A stretch of DNA of 64,000 nt. Source: Gluconacetobacter diazotrophicus PA1 5 (GTDB lineage: Bacteria; Pseudomonadota; Alphaproteobacteria; Acetobacterales; Acetobacteraceae). The notes below the pieces were generated by a model. It searched no databases. It saw only the letters and a list, made by a program, of their open reading frames with translations, and was not told where the DNA came from. Positions 17,414 through 26,825 of this stretch are shown here, piece after piece. Made by a program: the position numbers and the translations under genes. The DNA lies in NCBI RefSeq assembly GCF_000021325.1, contig NC_011365.1:3683501-3747500 (forward strand). The letters are read 5' to 3'. Within the stretch, counting starts at the first letter, position 1. Each line of letters opens with the position of its first letter.

Positions 17414-20305
17414 ATGACGGGCGGGACCGCTCCCCCCCAGGATGTCGCGGATACGGGGGCGGCGCTGTCGTCGTTTCCGGTCCGGCTGGCGGCCGCGCGG
17501 TATCGCGCGCGGCAGGTCCTGTGGGTCGAGGGCGCCTGGCCGGTCCTGCTGCCGGTGCTGGGCGGACTTGCCGCCTATCTGATCGCGGGCCTGCTGGGCC
17601 TGCCGCAGGACCTGCCCGATCTGGCGCATGCGGCGCTTCTGCTGGCGCTGGCCGGTGGCGCGGCCGCGTGGATCGTCTGGCGCGGGCGCCGCGTGACCGC
17701 GCCCACCCCCGCCGGAGTGGACCGGCGGATCGAACGCGCGTCGGGTCTGGCGCACCGCCCGTTGCAGACCCTGGGCGACCACCCCGCCGGTGCCGATGCC
17801 GCTCCCCATGATGCCGCCGCCCGGGTCGAACGGGTCGCCCTGTGGGACGCGCATCTGCGGCGGACGGGGCGGGCGATCGGCCGGCTGCGGGCCGGCTGGC
17901 CGCGCCTGTCGCTGGCGGCGCATGATCCGTGGCGCGTGGGCTATGTGCTGCTGCCGGGATTGCTGGCCGCACTGCTGTGGGCGGGCGGCGACGCCCGCGG
18001 CCGGCTGGAAGCCGCCTTCTGGCCTGGCCTGGACGATCCGGGGGCGCCGCGCCCGCATATCCAGGCCTGGATCACGCCGCCATCCTACGCCCCCGGGGCC
18101 CCGGTCTTCCTGGATGATCGCACGGGCCAGGCCACCGTGCCCCAGGGGGCGGTGCTGAGCATCAGCGTGACCGACCTGCGCGGCCGTCCGTCGCTGCGCG
18201 TCGCCGCCACCGGATCGGCATCGGGCCCGGCAGTGGGGCCCGACCGGTTTCGCGCCCTGGGGGCGGAAAGCTGGTCGGCGGACGTTCCGCTGCTGGCCAG
18301 CGCGTCGCTGACCCTGCGCGGACGGGGGCGGTCGTTCAGTCGGTGGACCGTGACTGTCCTGCCCGATGCGGCGCCGACGGTCGCATGGGGGGCGGGTGCC
18401 GGCGCCGGACGGGGCGAATGGCGCACGCGGCTGCCCTATGCCGCGCGGCAGGCCTACGGCATCACGTCGCTGCGGGCCGAGCTGCGTCTGGCCGGCGGCG
18501 AAAAGGGGGGAGCCCCGCGCGTGCTGACCGTGCCGATTCCGATCGACGGCCACCCGAAGGACGTCACGGGCATCGCCATGCCCGACCTGTCCGCCGACCC
18601 GTGGGCGGGCGAGGAGGTCGTGGGCCGGCTGGTGGCAACCAGCGCCAGCGGCCATGAGGGCGTCAGCCCCGAAGCCCGGTTCCACCTGGGCGCGCGCCTG
18701 TTCCGCAGCCCGATGGCCAAGGCGGTGCTGGATGTCCGGCGACGGGTCGCGACGGGCCGCGAGCGCCGCACCGCCGCCGCGAGCGACCTGATGGCGCTGG
18801 GCGAAACGCCCGATCCGTTCCAGAACGACGCCGGCCTGCTGCTGAACCTGACCAGCGCCGCCGCCCTGCTGGAAAGCCCGGATGTCGATCCGCACGCGGC
18901 GGTGGACCAGGCGGTGGCGCGGCTGTGGTACCTGGCGCTGGAGATCGAGGACGGCCGGCAGGGCGGAAGCGCCGCGGCGCGAGCGGCCCTGGATGTCCGC
19001 GCGGCGCAGGACGCCGTGGCGGCGCAGTTGAACCGCATGCGCGCGCTGGGGGCGCAGGGCCAGTCGCCCGAGGAACAGGCCGAACTGCAGCGCCGGATGG
19101 AGACGCTGCGCCAGGCGATCATGCGCCGGATGCAGGCGCTGGCGCAGCAGGCCGTGCAGTCGCACACCGCCATACCCGACCTGCAGGGCCTGACCCGCAA
19201 CGGCGACCAGGCCCTGTCGCGCATGATGCAGCAGATGCAGGACGCCGCCCGCAACGGCCGCTCGGCCGAGGCGATGCAGGCGTTGCAGCGCATGGAAGAC
19301 ATGCTGGAGCACATGCGCTCCGCCACGCCGCAGGACCTGGCCGACATGGCGCGCCAGATGCAGGCCCGCCAGCAGGCCAACGAACAGCGCGACGCGCTGC
19401 AGGACCTGATCCGCCGGCAATCCGGCCTGCTGGACCACAGCCAGTCTCGCCTGGACCGCGTCCGCCACGCCCAGGAACGCGCCGAGGCCGCGCGCCGCGC
19501 CGCCCAGGGCGAGATGCCGGGACAGGGAATGGATGGCGACCTGGCCAGCATGCCCACCGCCGAACTGCTGCGCCGGCTGGGGCTGCGCCCCCCGCCGGAC
19601 ATGCAGGGGCCGCCGGCCGACGAGCCGCAGCCCGGAGACGCCGGGCCGGCGCAGGGGCCCGACGCGCCGCCGTCGGGGGATGCGTCCGCACCCGGCGCGC
19701 CCAATCCGCCGAACGAGGAGGTCCGGCACGCCGACCGCGCCGTGCAGCACGCGCTGGGGCGGGCGCTGGACGAACTGGGGCAGGAATTCAAGGGCCTGAC
19801 CGGAAAGGACGCGCCGTCCGGCTTCGCCGATGCCGGGGGCGCGATGAAGGACGCGCGCGCCGCCCTGGCCCAGGGCAACGACACCGCCGCCGCCGAGGCC
19901 CAGCGCAAGGCCCTGGCCGACCTGCAGAAGGGCGACCAGCAGATGCGCCAGGCGATGAAGGGCTCGGGCAAGGGCGGCGCGACCAGCTTCCTGCCCGGCT
20001 TCGCCAGCGGATCGGGCGAGGGCGGCCAGGGCGAACCGGGCGATAGCGGCGACAGTGCCCAGGGAAGTGATCAGGGAAGTGACCAGGGAGGCGACCAGGC
20101 GGACGACCAGCACGGCGACCGGGACCCGCTGGGCCGCCGGACCGGCGAGGGCAAGGACGGGCTGGATTCCGACACCCACGTGCCGGATACGATGTCGCGC
20201 GAACGCGCCCGGGAGATCGAGCAGGAACTCCGCCGCCGCGACTCCGACCGCACCCGCCCGCGCGAGGAACTGGATTACCTGGACCGGCTGCTGAAATCCT
20301 TCTGA
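17414..20305 (+). CDS. TIGR02302/DUF4175 family protein
   Basis: A 963-residue protein of the alphaproteobacterial TIGR02302/DUF4175 family, function unknown. Two or three hydrophobic helices near the N-terminus are followed by a beta-rich region and a long Gln/Met/Arg-rich helical, coiled-coil-like segment (about 530-720). The tail is low-complexity Gly/Asp/Gln with short SDQG repeats. The last stretch, RTRPREELDYLDRLLKSF, is the conserved family C-terminus. Linkage to lysA is conserved in alphaproteobacteria, and the 7-nt gap suggests an operon. Membrane attachment with a cytoplasmic or periplasmic coiled coil is inferred. Confidence 0.85.
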   Translation: MTGGTAPPQDVADTGAALSSFPVRLAAARYRARQVLWVEGAWPVLLPVLGGLAAYLIAGLLGLPQDLPDLAHAALLLALAGGAAAWIVWRGRRVTAPTPAGVDRRIERASGLAHRPLQTLGDHPAGADAAPHDAAARVERVALWDAHLRRTGRAIGRLRAGWPRLSLAAHDPWRVGYVLLPGLLAALLWAGGDARGRLEAAFWPGLDDPGAPRPHIQAWITPPSYAPGAPVFLDDRTGQATVPQGAVLSISVTDLRGRPSLRVAATGSASGPAVGPDRFRALGAESWSADVPLLASASLTLRGRGRSFSRWTVTVLPDAAPTVAWGAGAGAGRGEWRTRLPYAARQAYGITSLRAELRLAGGEKGGAPRVLTVPIPIDGHPKDVTGIAMPDLSADPWAGEEVVGRLVATSASGHEGVSPEARFHLGARLFRSPMAKAVLDVRRRVATGRERRTAAASDLMALGETPDPFQNDAGLLLNLTSAAALLESPDVDPHAAVDQAVARLWYLALEIEDGRQGGSAAARAALDVRAAQDAVAAQLNRMRALGAQGQSPEEQAELQRRMETLRQAIMRRMQALAQQAVQSHTAIPDLQGLTRNGDQALSRMMQQMQDAARNGRSAEAMQALQRMEDMLEHMRSATPQDLADMARQMQARQQANEQRDALQDLIRRQSGLLDHSQSRLDRVRHAQERAEAARRAAQGEMPGQGMDGDLASMPTAELLRRLGLRPPPDMQGPPADEPQPGDAGPAQGPDAPPSGDASAPGAPNPPNEEVRHADRAVQHALGRALDELGQEFKGLTGKDAPSGFADAGGAMKDARAALAQGNDTAAAEAQRKALADLQKGDQQMRQAMKGSGKGGATSFLPGFASGSGEGGQGEPGDSGDSAQGSDQGSDQGGDQADDQHGDRDPLGRRTGEGKDGLDSDTHVPDTMSRERAREIEQELRRRDSDRTRPREELDYLDRLLKSF

Positions 20306-20338
20306 GGCTGTCCAGAAGCCCCGGGGACAGGAAGGCAG

Positions 20339-20378
20339 AAAAGCGTGGACAAGCCCCGAGGCCGGTCTTTACGCTTTT
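20339..20378. terminator. Possible terminator after the TIGR02302 gene
   Basis: AAAAGCGT at 20339 pairs with ACGCTTTT at 20371 across a 24-nt GC-rich loop, ending in five T residues. The stem is short for such a loop, so confidence is low. Confidence 0.3.
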
Positions 20379-20410
20379 TGCCGGACCCCGACAGGACAGG
20401 ACATGCTCGA

Positions 20411-21475
20411 ATGCCGTCAAGCATAAGGCAAGGCCGCAGGGTCATACTGTCGCTTCAGTATCTCCGGGCCCTTGCCGCTGTCGGGGTGGTGCTGTTTCAC
20501 CAGTTTCAAAGCGTGTCGCCCGTTTTGCGCGTGGGGAAATACGGGGTTGGCCTGTTCTTCATCATCAGCGGCATCATCATGGTCTCGCTGACGGAAGGGC
20601 GGACGATCAGGCCGCTGAATTTCTATGTCGACCGGGTGACGCGTGTCGCGCCGATGTACTGGATCGCCACGGCTGCCACGTTCGTGCTGGCGTCCGTCGG
20701 GATCTGCACGCCGTCCATCTATTCCCATGGGATCGGGCATCTTTTCCTCTCGTGCCTGTTCGTTCCCTCGCCGAACGAGCACGGCGTCATGATGCCGACG
20801 CTGTTTATCGGCTGGACGCTGAATTACGAGATGTTCTTTTATCTGGTTTTCGGCGCCCTGCTTTTGATGCCGGGCCGCTACCGGCTGGCTGTCCTGGCAC
20901 TGATATTCCTCTCGCTGGCAGTCTGTGGCGTGGTCGTCCCGCAGGGGGGCGATCTCCTGCGTTTTTATACCAGTCCGTATCTGCTGGAATTCCTGGCCGG
21001 CTGCTGCCTCGGGGCGATATTCGGGCTCAACCTCGCGAAGCTGCGCCCCTGGCCCACGGCCGGTCTTGTCGCGGCCCTTGTCGGCGCCATGATCGGGGCA
21101 GGGTTTGTCTTTCCCCTTCTGTTCAGCGGCGCGGCGACGGTTTTCCTGGTCGCCATGCTGATGTGGATTGAACGCCGGGACCTGATGCCGACGCTGCCCT
21201 TCGCGCTGATGCTGGGAAATGCGTCCTATTCCATCTACCTGTTCCAGCAGGTCGCGTTCGACGCGGCCCAGGCGGCGCTCCGGCTGCTGCATTACGGACC
21301 GGGCCTGCATACGGTGCCGACACGATGTGCCGCCGTCCTTCTGGCGATCGCAACCGGTGTCGCGGTCTATCGCTCTGTCGAGAGCCCGCTGACGAAGCGG
21401 ATCCGCAGGGTCATCGACGGCACGCAACGGGCATCCGATCCTTCGGGAAAGGGAACCGCCCCGGCGCGTGTCTAG
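20411..21475 (+). CDS. Acyltransferase 3 family membrane protein (OafA/ExoZ-like)
   Basis: A 354-residue integral membrane protein of the acyltransferase-3 family, which O-acylates sugars of surface polysaccharides. The family opening LQYLRALAAVGVVLFHQF carries the R-A-x-A and catalytic His. VDRVTRVAPMYW is the conserved R..R..P.YW segment. FIGWTLNYEMFFY and ASYSIYLFQQ are later family marks. About ten membrane helices are visible. The ATG at 20411 places the first helix correctly. The acyl donor and target glycan are unknown. It is convergent with lptM. Confidence 0.88.
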   Translation: MPSSIRQGRRVILSLQYLRALAAVGVVLFHQFQSVSPVLRVGKYGVGLFFIISGIIMVSLTEGRTIRPLNFYVDRVTRVAPMYWIATAATFVLASVGICTPSIYSHGIGHLFLSCLFVPSPNEHGVMMPTLFIGWTLNYEMFFYLVFGALLLMPGRYRLAVLALIFLSLAVCGVVVPQGGDLLRFYTSPYLLEFLAGCCLGAIFGLNLAKLRPWPTAGLVAALVGAMIGAGFVFPLLFSGAATVFLVAMLMWIERRDLMPTLPFALMLGNASYSIYLFQQVAFDAAQAALRLLHYGPGLHTVPTRCAAVLLAIATGVAVYRSVESPLTKRIRRVIDGTQRASDPSGKGTAPARV

Positions 21476-21478
21476 GAG

Positions 21479-21500
21479 CGGCCCCCTTAGTCGGGGGCCG
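21479..21500. terminator. Bidirectional-type hairpin between convergent genes
   Basis: CGGCCCCC, a 6-nt loop (TTAGTC) and GGGGGCCG form a perfect 8-bp stem. It lies four bases after the acyltransferase stop and covers the lptM stop codon. There is no T-run in either direction. Confidence 0.5.
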
Positions 21501-21636
21501 GGTAGGTGCGGGGATAGGTCATCTTGGAGGCCGGCCCGGGGGCCTCGGGGGCACCCTTCTTGCCGCAGGCCGCAAGGCTGCCGGCCAGGACGCCCAGCAG
21601 CAGCACGGCACCCAGCAGGCCGGTCGCGCGCTTCAT
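21487..21636 (-). CDS. lptM: LptM-like small lipoprotein
   Basis: A 49-residue lipoprotein of the LptM/YifL type, which in Enterobacteria assists maturation of the LPS translocon LptD-LptE. A signal peptide ends in the lipobox with Cys24 (SLAAC), followed by [11 protein letters not shown], the family's C-G-x-K-G-P/A-like core. Its ATG overlaps the argH stop by four bases, the usual arrangement next to argH and lysA. Confidence 0.85.
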   Translation of the reverse strand: MKRATGLLGAVLLLGVLAGSLAACGKKGAPEAPGPASKMTYPRTYPAPD

Positions 21637-23063
21637 GCCCCGGTCTCCAGCACGGCCAGCCAGCGGGCGGCCTGGGCGCGGACATTGTCCGGCGCGGTCC
21701 CCCCCTCGCTGGTGCGCGAGGCGATCGAGGATTCGACGGTGAGGACCGAGAAGATGTCCTGGGTGATGCCGGCTTCCTCGGCCTGCATGTCCGCCAGCGA
21801 CAGGTCGGACAGATCGACCCCCCGGCTTTCCGCCAGGCCCACCAGCCGGCCGGTGACGTGGTGCGCGGTGCGGAACGGCAGCTTCAGCACCCGCACCAGC
21901 CAGTCCGCCAGGTCGGTCGCGGTGGAAAAGCCCGATCCGGCATAGGCCCGCATCCGGTCGGTATTGGCGGTCAGGTCGCGGATCATGCCGTCGCACGCCG
22001 CCAGCGACAGGGCGGCGGCATCGGTCGCGGCGAAGACCGGCTCCTTGTCCTCCTGCATGTCCTTGGCATAGGCCAGCGGCAGGCCCTTCATGACGGTCAG
22101 CAGCCCGACCAGCGCCCCGGTGACGCGGCCGATCTTGGCCCGCACCAGTTCGGCGGCGTCCGGGTTGCGCTTCTGCGGCATGATCGACGACCCGGTGGTG
22201 AACGCGTCCGACAGGCGGACGAACGCGAACGGGGCCGAACACCAGATCACGATTTCCTCCGACAGGCGCGACAGGTGCATGGCCATGATCGACAGCGCCG
22301 ACAGGTATTCCAGGGCGAAATCGCGATCCGACACGGCGTCCAGCGAATTGGCGGTGGGCCGGTCGAAGCCCAGCGCCGCCGCCGTCATCCGCCGGTCGAT
22401 GGGGAAGGACGTGCCGGCCAGCGCGGCCGATCCCAGCGGGCATTCGTTCAGGCGGCGGCGCGCATCGGCCAGCCGCCCCCGGTCGCGCCCCAGCATTTCC
22501 ACATACGCCATCAGGTGATGGCCGAAGGTCACGGGCTGGGCCGTCTGAAGATGCGTGAAGCCGGGCATGGGGTCGGCCGCGTGCTGCTGTGCACGGCGGC
22601 ACAGCGCGCGCATCAGCGACGCCGCCTGCGCGTCCAGCCCGTCGATGGCGTCGCGTACCCACAGGCGGAAATCGGTGGCCACCTGGTCGTTGCGCGACCG
22701 TGCGGTGTGCAGGCGCTTGCCCGCCTCGCCGATCCGGTCGGACAGGCGGGCCTCGATATTCATGTGGATGTCTTCCAGGGCGGTGCTGAAATCGAAGCGT
22801 CCGGCTTCGATCTCCGCCCCGATTTCGGTCAGGCCCCGGCGGATCGCGGCTTCATCGTCCGCGCTGATGATGCCGGTCCTGGCCAGCATGGCGGCGTGAG
22901 CCAGCGACCCGGCGATATCCTGCCTCCACAGCACATGATCGAAGCCGATCGAGGCATTGATGTCCTGCATGATGGCCGAAGGGCCACCCGCGAACCGGCC
23001 GCCCCACTGGGCGTTCGCCCGTGACGCGTCGTTGCCCGCACCATTTTCTTCGTTCACAGACAT
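21633..23063 (-). CDS. argH: Argininosuccinate lyase
   Basis: A 476-residue enzyme of the fumarase/aspartase superfamily splitting argininosuccinate into arginine and fumarate. The signature [12 protein letters not shown] is present, with the catalytic Ser in the flexible loop. [15 protein letters not shown] and [16 protein letters not shown] are further family segments. The first residues ([12 protein letters not shown]) are variable. Its start codon is only three bases from the divergent TlpA gene. Confidence 0.96.
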   Translation of the reverse strand: MSVNEENGAGNDASRANAQWGGRFAGGPSAIMQDINASIGFDHVLWRQDIAGSLAHAAMLARTGIISADDEAAIRRGLTEIGAEIEAGRFDFSTALEDIHMNIEARLSDRIGEAGKRLHTARSRNDQVATDFRLWVRDAIDGLDAQAASLMRALCRRAQQHAADPMPGFTHLQTAQPVTFGHHLMAYVEMLGRDRGRLADARRRLNECPLGSAALAGTSFPIDRRMTAAALGFDRPTANSLDAVSDRDFALEYLSALSIMAMHLSRLSEEIVIWCSAPFAFVRLSDAFTTGSSIMPQKRNPDAAELVRAKIGRVTGALVGLLTVMKGLPLAYAKDMQEDKEPVFAATDAAALSLAACDGMIRDLTANTDRMRAYAGSGFSTATDLADWLVRVLKLPFRTAHHVTGRLVGLAESRGVDLSDLSLADMQAEEAGITQDIFSVLTVESSIASRTSEGGTAPDNVRAQAARWLAVLETGA

Positions 23064-23066
23064 TCC

Positions 23067-23675
23067 ATGCCCCAGATCCTGACGAAACGCGTTCTGACGG
23101 AACCCGTCGATCGCCGCGCCCTGCTTGCGAATGGCGGCACCCTACTGGCCGCATGGCTCGGGTGCAATTCCATCCTCGCGCCTCGTGCCACGGCCGAGGA
23201 GGGACCGGCCCCGGTCGCGCTGCCGACCCGGGCGGGGCATCCGCCGCGCGCGCTGCCGGACCTTGCCTTCACGGATGAAGGCGGGGCGACGCACCGCCTG
23301 GCCGACTGGCGCGGGCGGATCGTGGTACTGAATCTGTGGGCCACCTGGTGCCAGCCCTGCGTCGCCGAAATGCCCGCCCTGTCGGTGCTGGCCCGGCAGG
23401 TGGCGCCTGCGGGCGACATCGCCGTCCTGCCCGTGTCGGTGGACCATGGCGGGGCCGCGACCGTGCGCCGATTCTACCATGCCCATGGCATCGCGGGCCT
23501 GCCGGTCCTGTGCGACCCGGACATGCGCGTCCCGACCGCGCTGCACGAGGACGGGGTGCCCGTCAGCCTGGTGATCGACCGTGGCGGGCGCGAAATCCTG
23601 CGCATCAGCGGCCCCGTGCTGTGGGACGCGCCGGACCTGCCCGCCCGGCTGCGCCATCTGGCGGCCGGCGGGTGA
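23067..23675 (+). CDS. TlpA-like thiol:disulfide oxidoreductase
   Basis: A 202-residue protein. A hydrophobic N-terminal segment ([16 protein letters not shown]) suggests export or a membrane anchor. The thioredoxin fold begins near residue 55 with [11 protein letters not shown] and carries the redox motif WATWCQPC, typical of periplasmic TlpA/ResA reductases serving cytochrome c or copper-site assembly. The cis-Pro segment is VPVSLVID. It is divergent from argH with a 3-bp gap, so each gene's promoter must lie inside the other, or the true start is further downstream. Confidence 0.87.
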   Translation: MPQILTKRVLTEPVDRRALLANGGTLLAAWLGCNSILAPRATAEEGPAPVALPTRAGHPPRALPDLAFTDEGGATHRLADWRGRIVVLNLWATWCQPCVAEMPALSVLARQVAPAGDIAVLPVSVDHGGAATVRRFYHAHGIAGLPVLCDPDMRVPTALHEDGVPVSLVIDRGGREILRISGPVLWDAPDLPARLRHLAAGG

Positions 23676-23751
23676 TGCCATGCGGCTTTCGCCGCATTCC
23701 CGCACGGGGTAAAGCTGCCCGACGGACGGAGCCGGCAGGGGGCGAAGACAG

Positions 23752-24549
23752 GTGAGGGACGAAGCAGCGCGACGCGATGAAACCGGGCAGGGAACGCTGC
23801 TGGGGGCGGGTGATCCGGCGCCGGTCGCCGTGTGTGGCCGCAGCGGGGAATCGCCCTTTCTTCTGGTCAGCGACCACGGGGGGCGGGCCGTGCCCGCGCG
23901 ACTGGGCGACCTGGGCGTGGCGGCGCCGGACTGGGACCGTCATATCGCGTGGGATATCGGCATGGCCGGACTGGGCCGCCTCCTGGCCGAACGGCTGGAC
24001 ACGATCCTGATCGAACAGGCCTATTCCCGGCTGGTGATCGACTGCAACCGCGCGCCGGGCCATCCGACCTCGATCGTGGGCGCCAGCGACGGGGTCGTGG
24101 TTCCCGCCAATGCGGATCTGGATGCGGAGGCGGTCGCGGGGCGCCTGTCCGCGATCTTTCACCCCTATCATGATCGCATCGCCGGCGAACTGGCCGCCCG
24201 GCGGGACCGGCCCACGGTGGTGGTGGCGCTGCACAGCTTCACCCCGGAAATGGGCGGCGTCGCGCGCCCCTGGCATGTCGGCATCCTGCACAACCACGAC
24301 CCGCGCTTCGGCCTGATCCTGAAGGATCTGCTGGAGGAAGAAGGCGGCCTGGTCGTGGGCGACAACGAACCCTATGCCCTGACCGACGGCAGCGACTACA
24401 CGATCCCCGTCCATGCCGAGGCCCGTGGCCTGCCGCATGTGGAACTGGAAATCCGCCAGGATTTGGTGGCCGATGCGGAAGGACAGCGCGAATGGGCCGG
24501 GCGCCTGGCGCGGCTGCTGCCGCGCGCCTGGGCACGGTACTCGGCATGA
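23752..24549 (+). CDS. N-formylglutamate amidohydrolase-like protein
   Basis: A 265-residue, GTG-started member of the N-formylglutamate amidohydrolase fold. FLLVSDHGGRAVP replaces the usual S-x-P-H-S-G. The segment RLVIDCNRAPGHP, VVVALHSFTPEMGG and LPHVELEIRQDLV carry the conserved metal and substrate region of the shorter subfamily. It overlaps aroE by four bases (ATGA), so it is translationally coupled to aroE-coaE-dnaQ. In many alphaproteobacteria a maf gene sits in this slot. The substrate is uncertain. Confidence 0.8.
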   Translation: MRDEAARRDETGQGTLLGAGDPAPVAVCGRSGESPFLLVSDHGGRAVPARLGDLGVAAPDWDRHIAWDIGMAGLGRLLAERLDTILIEQAYSRLVIDCNRAPGHPTSIVGASDGVVVPANADLDAEAVAGRLSAIFHPYHDRIAGELAARRDRPTVVVALHSFTPEMGGVARPWHVGILHNHDPRFGLILKDLLEEEGGLVVGDNEPYALTDGSDYTIPVHAEARGLPHVELEIRQDLVADAEGQREWAGRLARLLPRAWARYSA

Positions 24550-25424
24550 CCGGCACCGCCCCCATGCGACGGGCGATCGGCGGCGGGACGATGCTGGCCG
24601 GAGTGATCGGCTGGCCGGTATCGCATTCGCGCTCGCCGCTGCTGCATAATTTCTGGCTGGCCCGGTACGGGATCGACGGGGCCTATGTCCCGCTGCCGGT
24701 GCGGCCGGGCCTGTTCGATGTCGCGGTGCGCGGCTTGCAGGCGGCGGGCTTTCGCGGCGCCAACGTGACCATCCCGCACAAGGAAGCGGCGTTCGCCATC
24801 GCCGATCACCTGCATCGCTCGGCGGTGCGTTCCGGGTCGGTCAACACCCTGGTCTTCGCCGGGGACGGCCGGATCGAAGCCCATTCGACCGATGGCGACG
24901 GCTTCGTCGCCAATCTGGAAGCCCACGGCGTCGATGTCACGCGCGGTCCCGCCCTGGTGCTGGGCGCCGGCGGTGCCGCGCGGGCGATCGTGGCCAGCCT
25001 GACGGACAGGGGGATTGCGGTTTCGATCGCCAACCGGACCCGCGCCCGGGCGGAAGATCTGGCCCACGCGCTGGCATCCCCCGAAACACGGATTGCCGTG
25101 ACCGACTGGGACCGCTGGACGGACGGCCTGCCGGACCATGCCCTGCTGGTCAACACGACGTCGCTGGGCATGCATGGCGGACCGGACGACGTGTTCGCGC
25201 CCGACCTGGCGCGTGCGCCGGCCGGCATGGTGGTGGCCGACATCGTCTATGTTCCGCGCATGACCCCGCTGCTGCGGGCCGCCGCCGCGCGGGGGCTGCC
25301 GGTGGTGGACGGAACGGGCATGCTGCTGCACCAGGCGCGACTGGGCTTTCGCGAATGGTTCGGCGTCGATCCGGCAGTGGATGCCGATATCCAGGCGCTG
25401 CTCGACGCCGACCTGGCAGGGTGA
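24546..25424 (+). CDS. aroE: Shikimate dehydrogenase
   Basis: A 292-residue NADP-dependent enzyme reducing 3-dehydroshikimate to shikimate in aromatic amino acid synthesis. WPVSHSRSPLLHN binds shikimate. NVTIPHKEAAF carries the catalytic Lys. VLGAGGAARAIV is the nucleotide-binding loop, followed by NRTRARAE. The ATG at 24546 overlaps the previous stop. coaE starts one base after the aroE stop. Confidence 0.95.
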   Translation: MTGTAPMRRAIGGGTMLAGVIGWPVSHSRSPLLHNFWLARYGIDGAYVPLPVRPGLFDVAVRGLQAAGFRGANVTIPHKEAAFAIADHLHRSAVRSGSVNTLVFAGDGRIEAHSTDGDGFVANLEAHGVDVTRGPALVLGAGGAARAIVASLTDRGIAVSIANRTRARAEDLAHALASPETRIAVTDWDRWTDGLPDHALLVNTTSLGMHGGPDDVFAPDLARAPAGMVVADIVYVPRMTPLLRAAAARGLPVVDGTGMLLHQARLGFREWFGVDPAVDADIQALLDADLAG

Positions 25425-25425
25425 C

Positions 25426-26040
25426 ATGCGGGTTCTGGGCCTGACGGGCGGAATCGGCATGGGAAAATCGACGGTCGCCCGGATGCTGCGCTCCGCCGGC
25501 TTCCCCATCTTCGATGCGGATGCCGCCGTCCATGCCCTTCAGGCGCCGGGCGGGCGGGCGCTGCCGGCGATCGCGCGGCTGGTGCCCGGATCGGTGCATG
25601 ATGGCGTGCTGGATCGCGCGGTGCTGCGTCGCGCGGCCATCGCGAACCCCGCGATCCTGAAAGGATTGGAGCGGATTCTCCATCCCATGGTGCGCCAGGA
25701 CCGCGACCGCTTCCTGGCGCGCGCGCGGCGCGCGGGGCATTCCTGGGCGGTGCTGGACGTGCCGCTGCTGTTCGAAACCGGGGGCGAGCGCGCCTGCGAC
25801 CGGGTGGTGGTGGTGTCGGCGCCGCCGGATGTCCAGAAACATCGCGTGGCCCGGCGCCGCGGCATGGCGCCCGACCAGGTGGCGGCGGTGATCGCACGCC
25901 AGATGCCCGATCGCGAAAAGCGGCGGCGGGCCGATGATGTGATACAGACCGGATTGTCGCGGGCCGATACGATCCGCCGCGTGCGGCGACTGGTCGCACG
26001 CCTGCGCGCAACGGCCGGCCGAAAAGGGGGAGGGGCATGA
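25426..26040 (+). CDS. coaE: Dephospho-CoA kinase
   Basis: A 204-residue P-loop kinase performing the final step of coenzyme A synthesis. The Walker A is in LTGGIGMGKST. FDADAAVHALQAPG contains the conserved D-A-D, and LDVPLLFETG is the substrate lid segment. The stop overlaps dnaQ by four bases. Confidence 0.95.
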   Translation: MRVLGLTGGIGMGKSTVARMLRSAGFPIFDADAAVHALQAPGGRALPAIARLVPGSVHDGVLDRAVLRRAAIANPAILKGLERILHPMVRQDRDRFLARARRAGHSWAVLDVPLLFETGGERACDRVVVVSAPPDVQKHRVARRRGMAPDQVAAVIARQMPDREKRRRADDVIQTGLSRADTIRRVRRLVARLRATAGRKGGGA

Positions 26041-26717
26041 AGCGAGCGATCCTGTTCGATACGGAAACGACCGGGCTGGACCCCGCGCGGGGCGACCGGG
26101 TGATCGAAATCGCGGCCCTGGAACTGGTGGGCGACCTGCCGACCGGGCGGCACTTCCATGTGCTGATCCACCCTGACCGCGACATTCCCGAAGAGGCATC
26201 GCGGGTTCACGGCTTCACGCTGGCGGACCTGGAGGGCAAGCCCCGCTTTCACGAAATCGCCGACGATTTCCTGGCCTTCATCGGGCAGGACGACCTGATT
26301 GCCCATAATGCGCGATTCGATTTCGGCTTCCTGAATGCGGAACTGAAGCGCGCCGAGCGGCCGGCTTTGTCGCTGGACCGGATGGTCGATACGCTGGACA
26401 TCGCGCGCGACCGCTATCCCGGCCTGCCCAACAGCCTGGATGCGCTGTGCCGCCGCTTTTCCATCGACCTGTCGGCCCGCACCACCCACAACGCACTGCT
26501 GGACTGCCGGCTGCTGGCGGAAGTCTATCTGGAACTGATGGGCGGCCGGCAGCGCGGACTGGGCCTGACGGTGCAGGATGGCGGGGGGGCGCAGGTCTCC
26601 TATGCCTATGACCTCGCCGGCGCGCGCACCCCGCGCCTTATCGTCCCGACCGAGCAGGAACTGGCGGCGCACGGCCGTTTTCTGGACAAGATCAAGGAGC
26701 CGATCTGGTCGGCCTGA
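26037..26717 (+). CDS. dnaQ: DNA polymerase III epsilon subunit
   Basis: A 226-residue DEDD-family 3'-5' proofreading exonuclease of the replicase. Exo I is FDTETTGLDP, Exo II is IAHNARFDFGFL, and the third motif with the catalytic His-Asp is HNALLDCRL. A short C-terminal region for the polymerase alpha contact follows. It closes the aroE-coaE-dnaQ string. Confidence 0.95.
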   Translation: MKRAILFDTETTGLDPARGDRVIEIAALELVGDLPTGRHFHVLIHPDRDIPEEASRVHGFTLADLEGKPRFHEIADDFLAFIGQDDLIAHNARFDFGFLNAELKRAERPALSLDRMVDTLDIARDRYPGLPNSLDALCRRFSIDLSARTTHNALLDCRLLAEVYLELMGGRQRGLGLTVQDGGGAQVSYAYDLAGARTPRLIVPTEQELAAHGRFLDKIKEPIWSA

Positions 26718-26825
26718 TGCCGGCGCGGCGGCGGCCGGGGATATGGCGGCTTGGCGCGGGCGTTTCCGATGCCTTATTCTTTTCGGGGTTGTTTCAGAAG
26801 GCCGTATCGAACCAGGAAGAGATCA

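Noticed and set aside
20040..20110. Short direct repeats near the end of the TIGR02302 gene
   Set aside because: They encode in-frame low-complexity SDQG repeats of the family's tail, not a separate repeat element.
17252..20179. A 975-codon open frame antisense to the TIGR02302 gene
   Set aside because: It is a high-GC shadow: Arg/Gly/Pro/His-rich, no family motifs, and fully opposite a recognised gene.
26751..26825. ATG starts of the sensor gene at 26751 or 26769
   Set aside because: No ribosome binding site precedes them, and the added residues are Arg-rich and featureless. TTG at 26826 has AGGAAGAG at good spacing. Not excluded experimentally.
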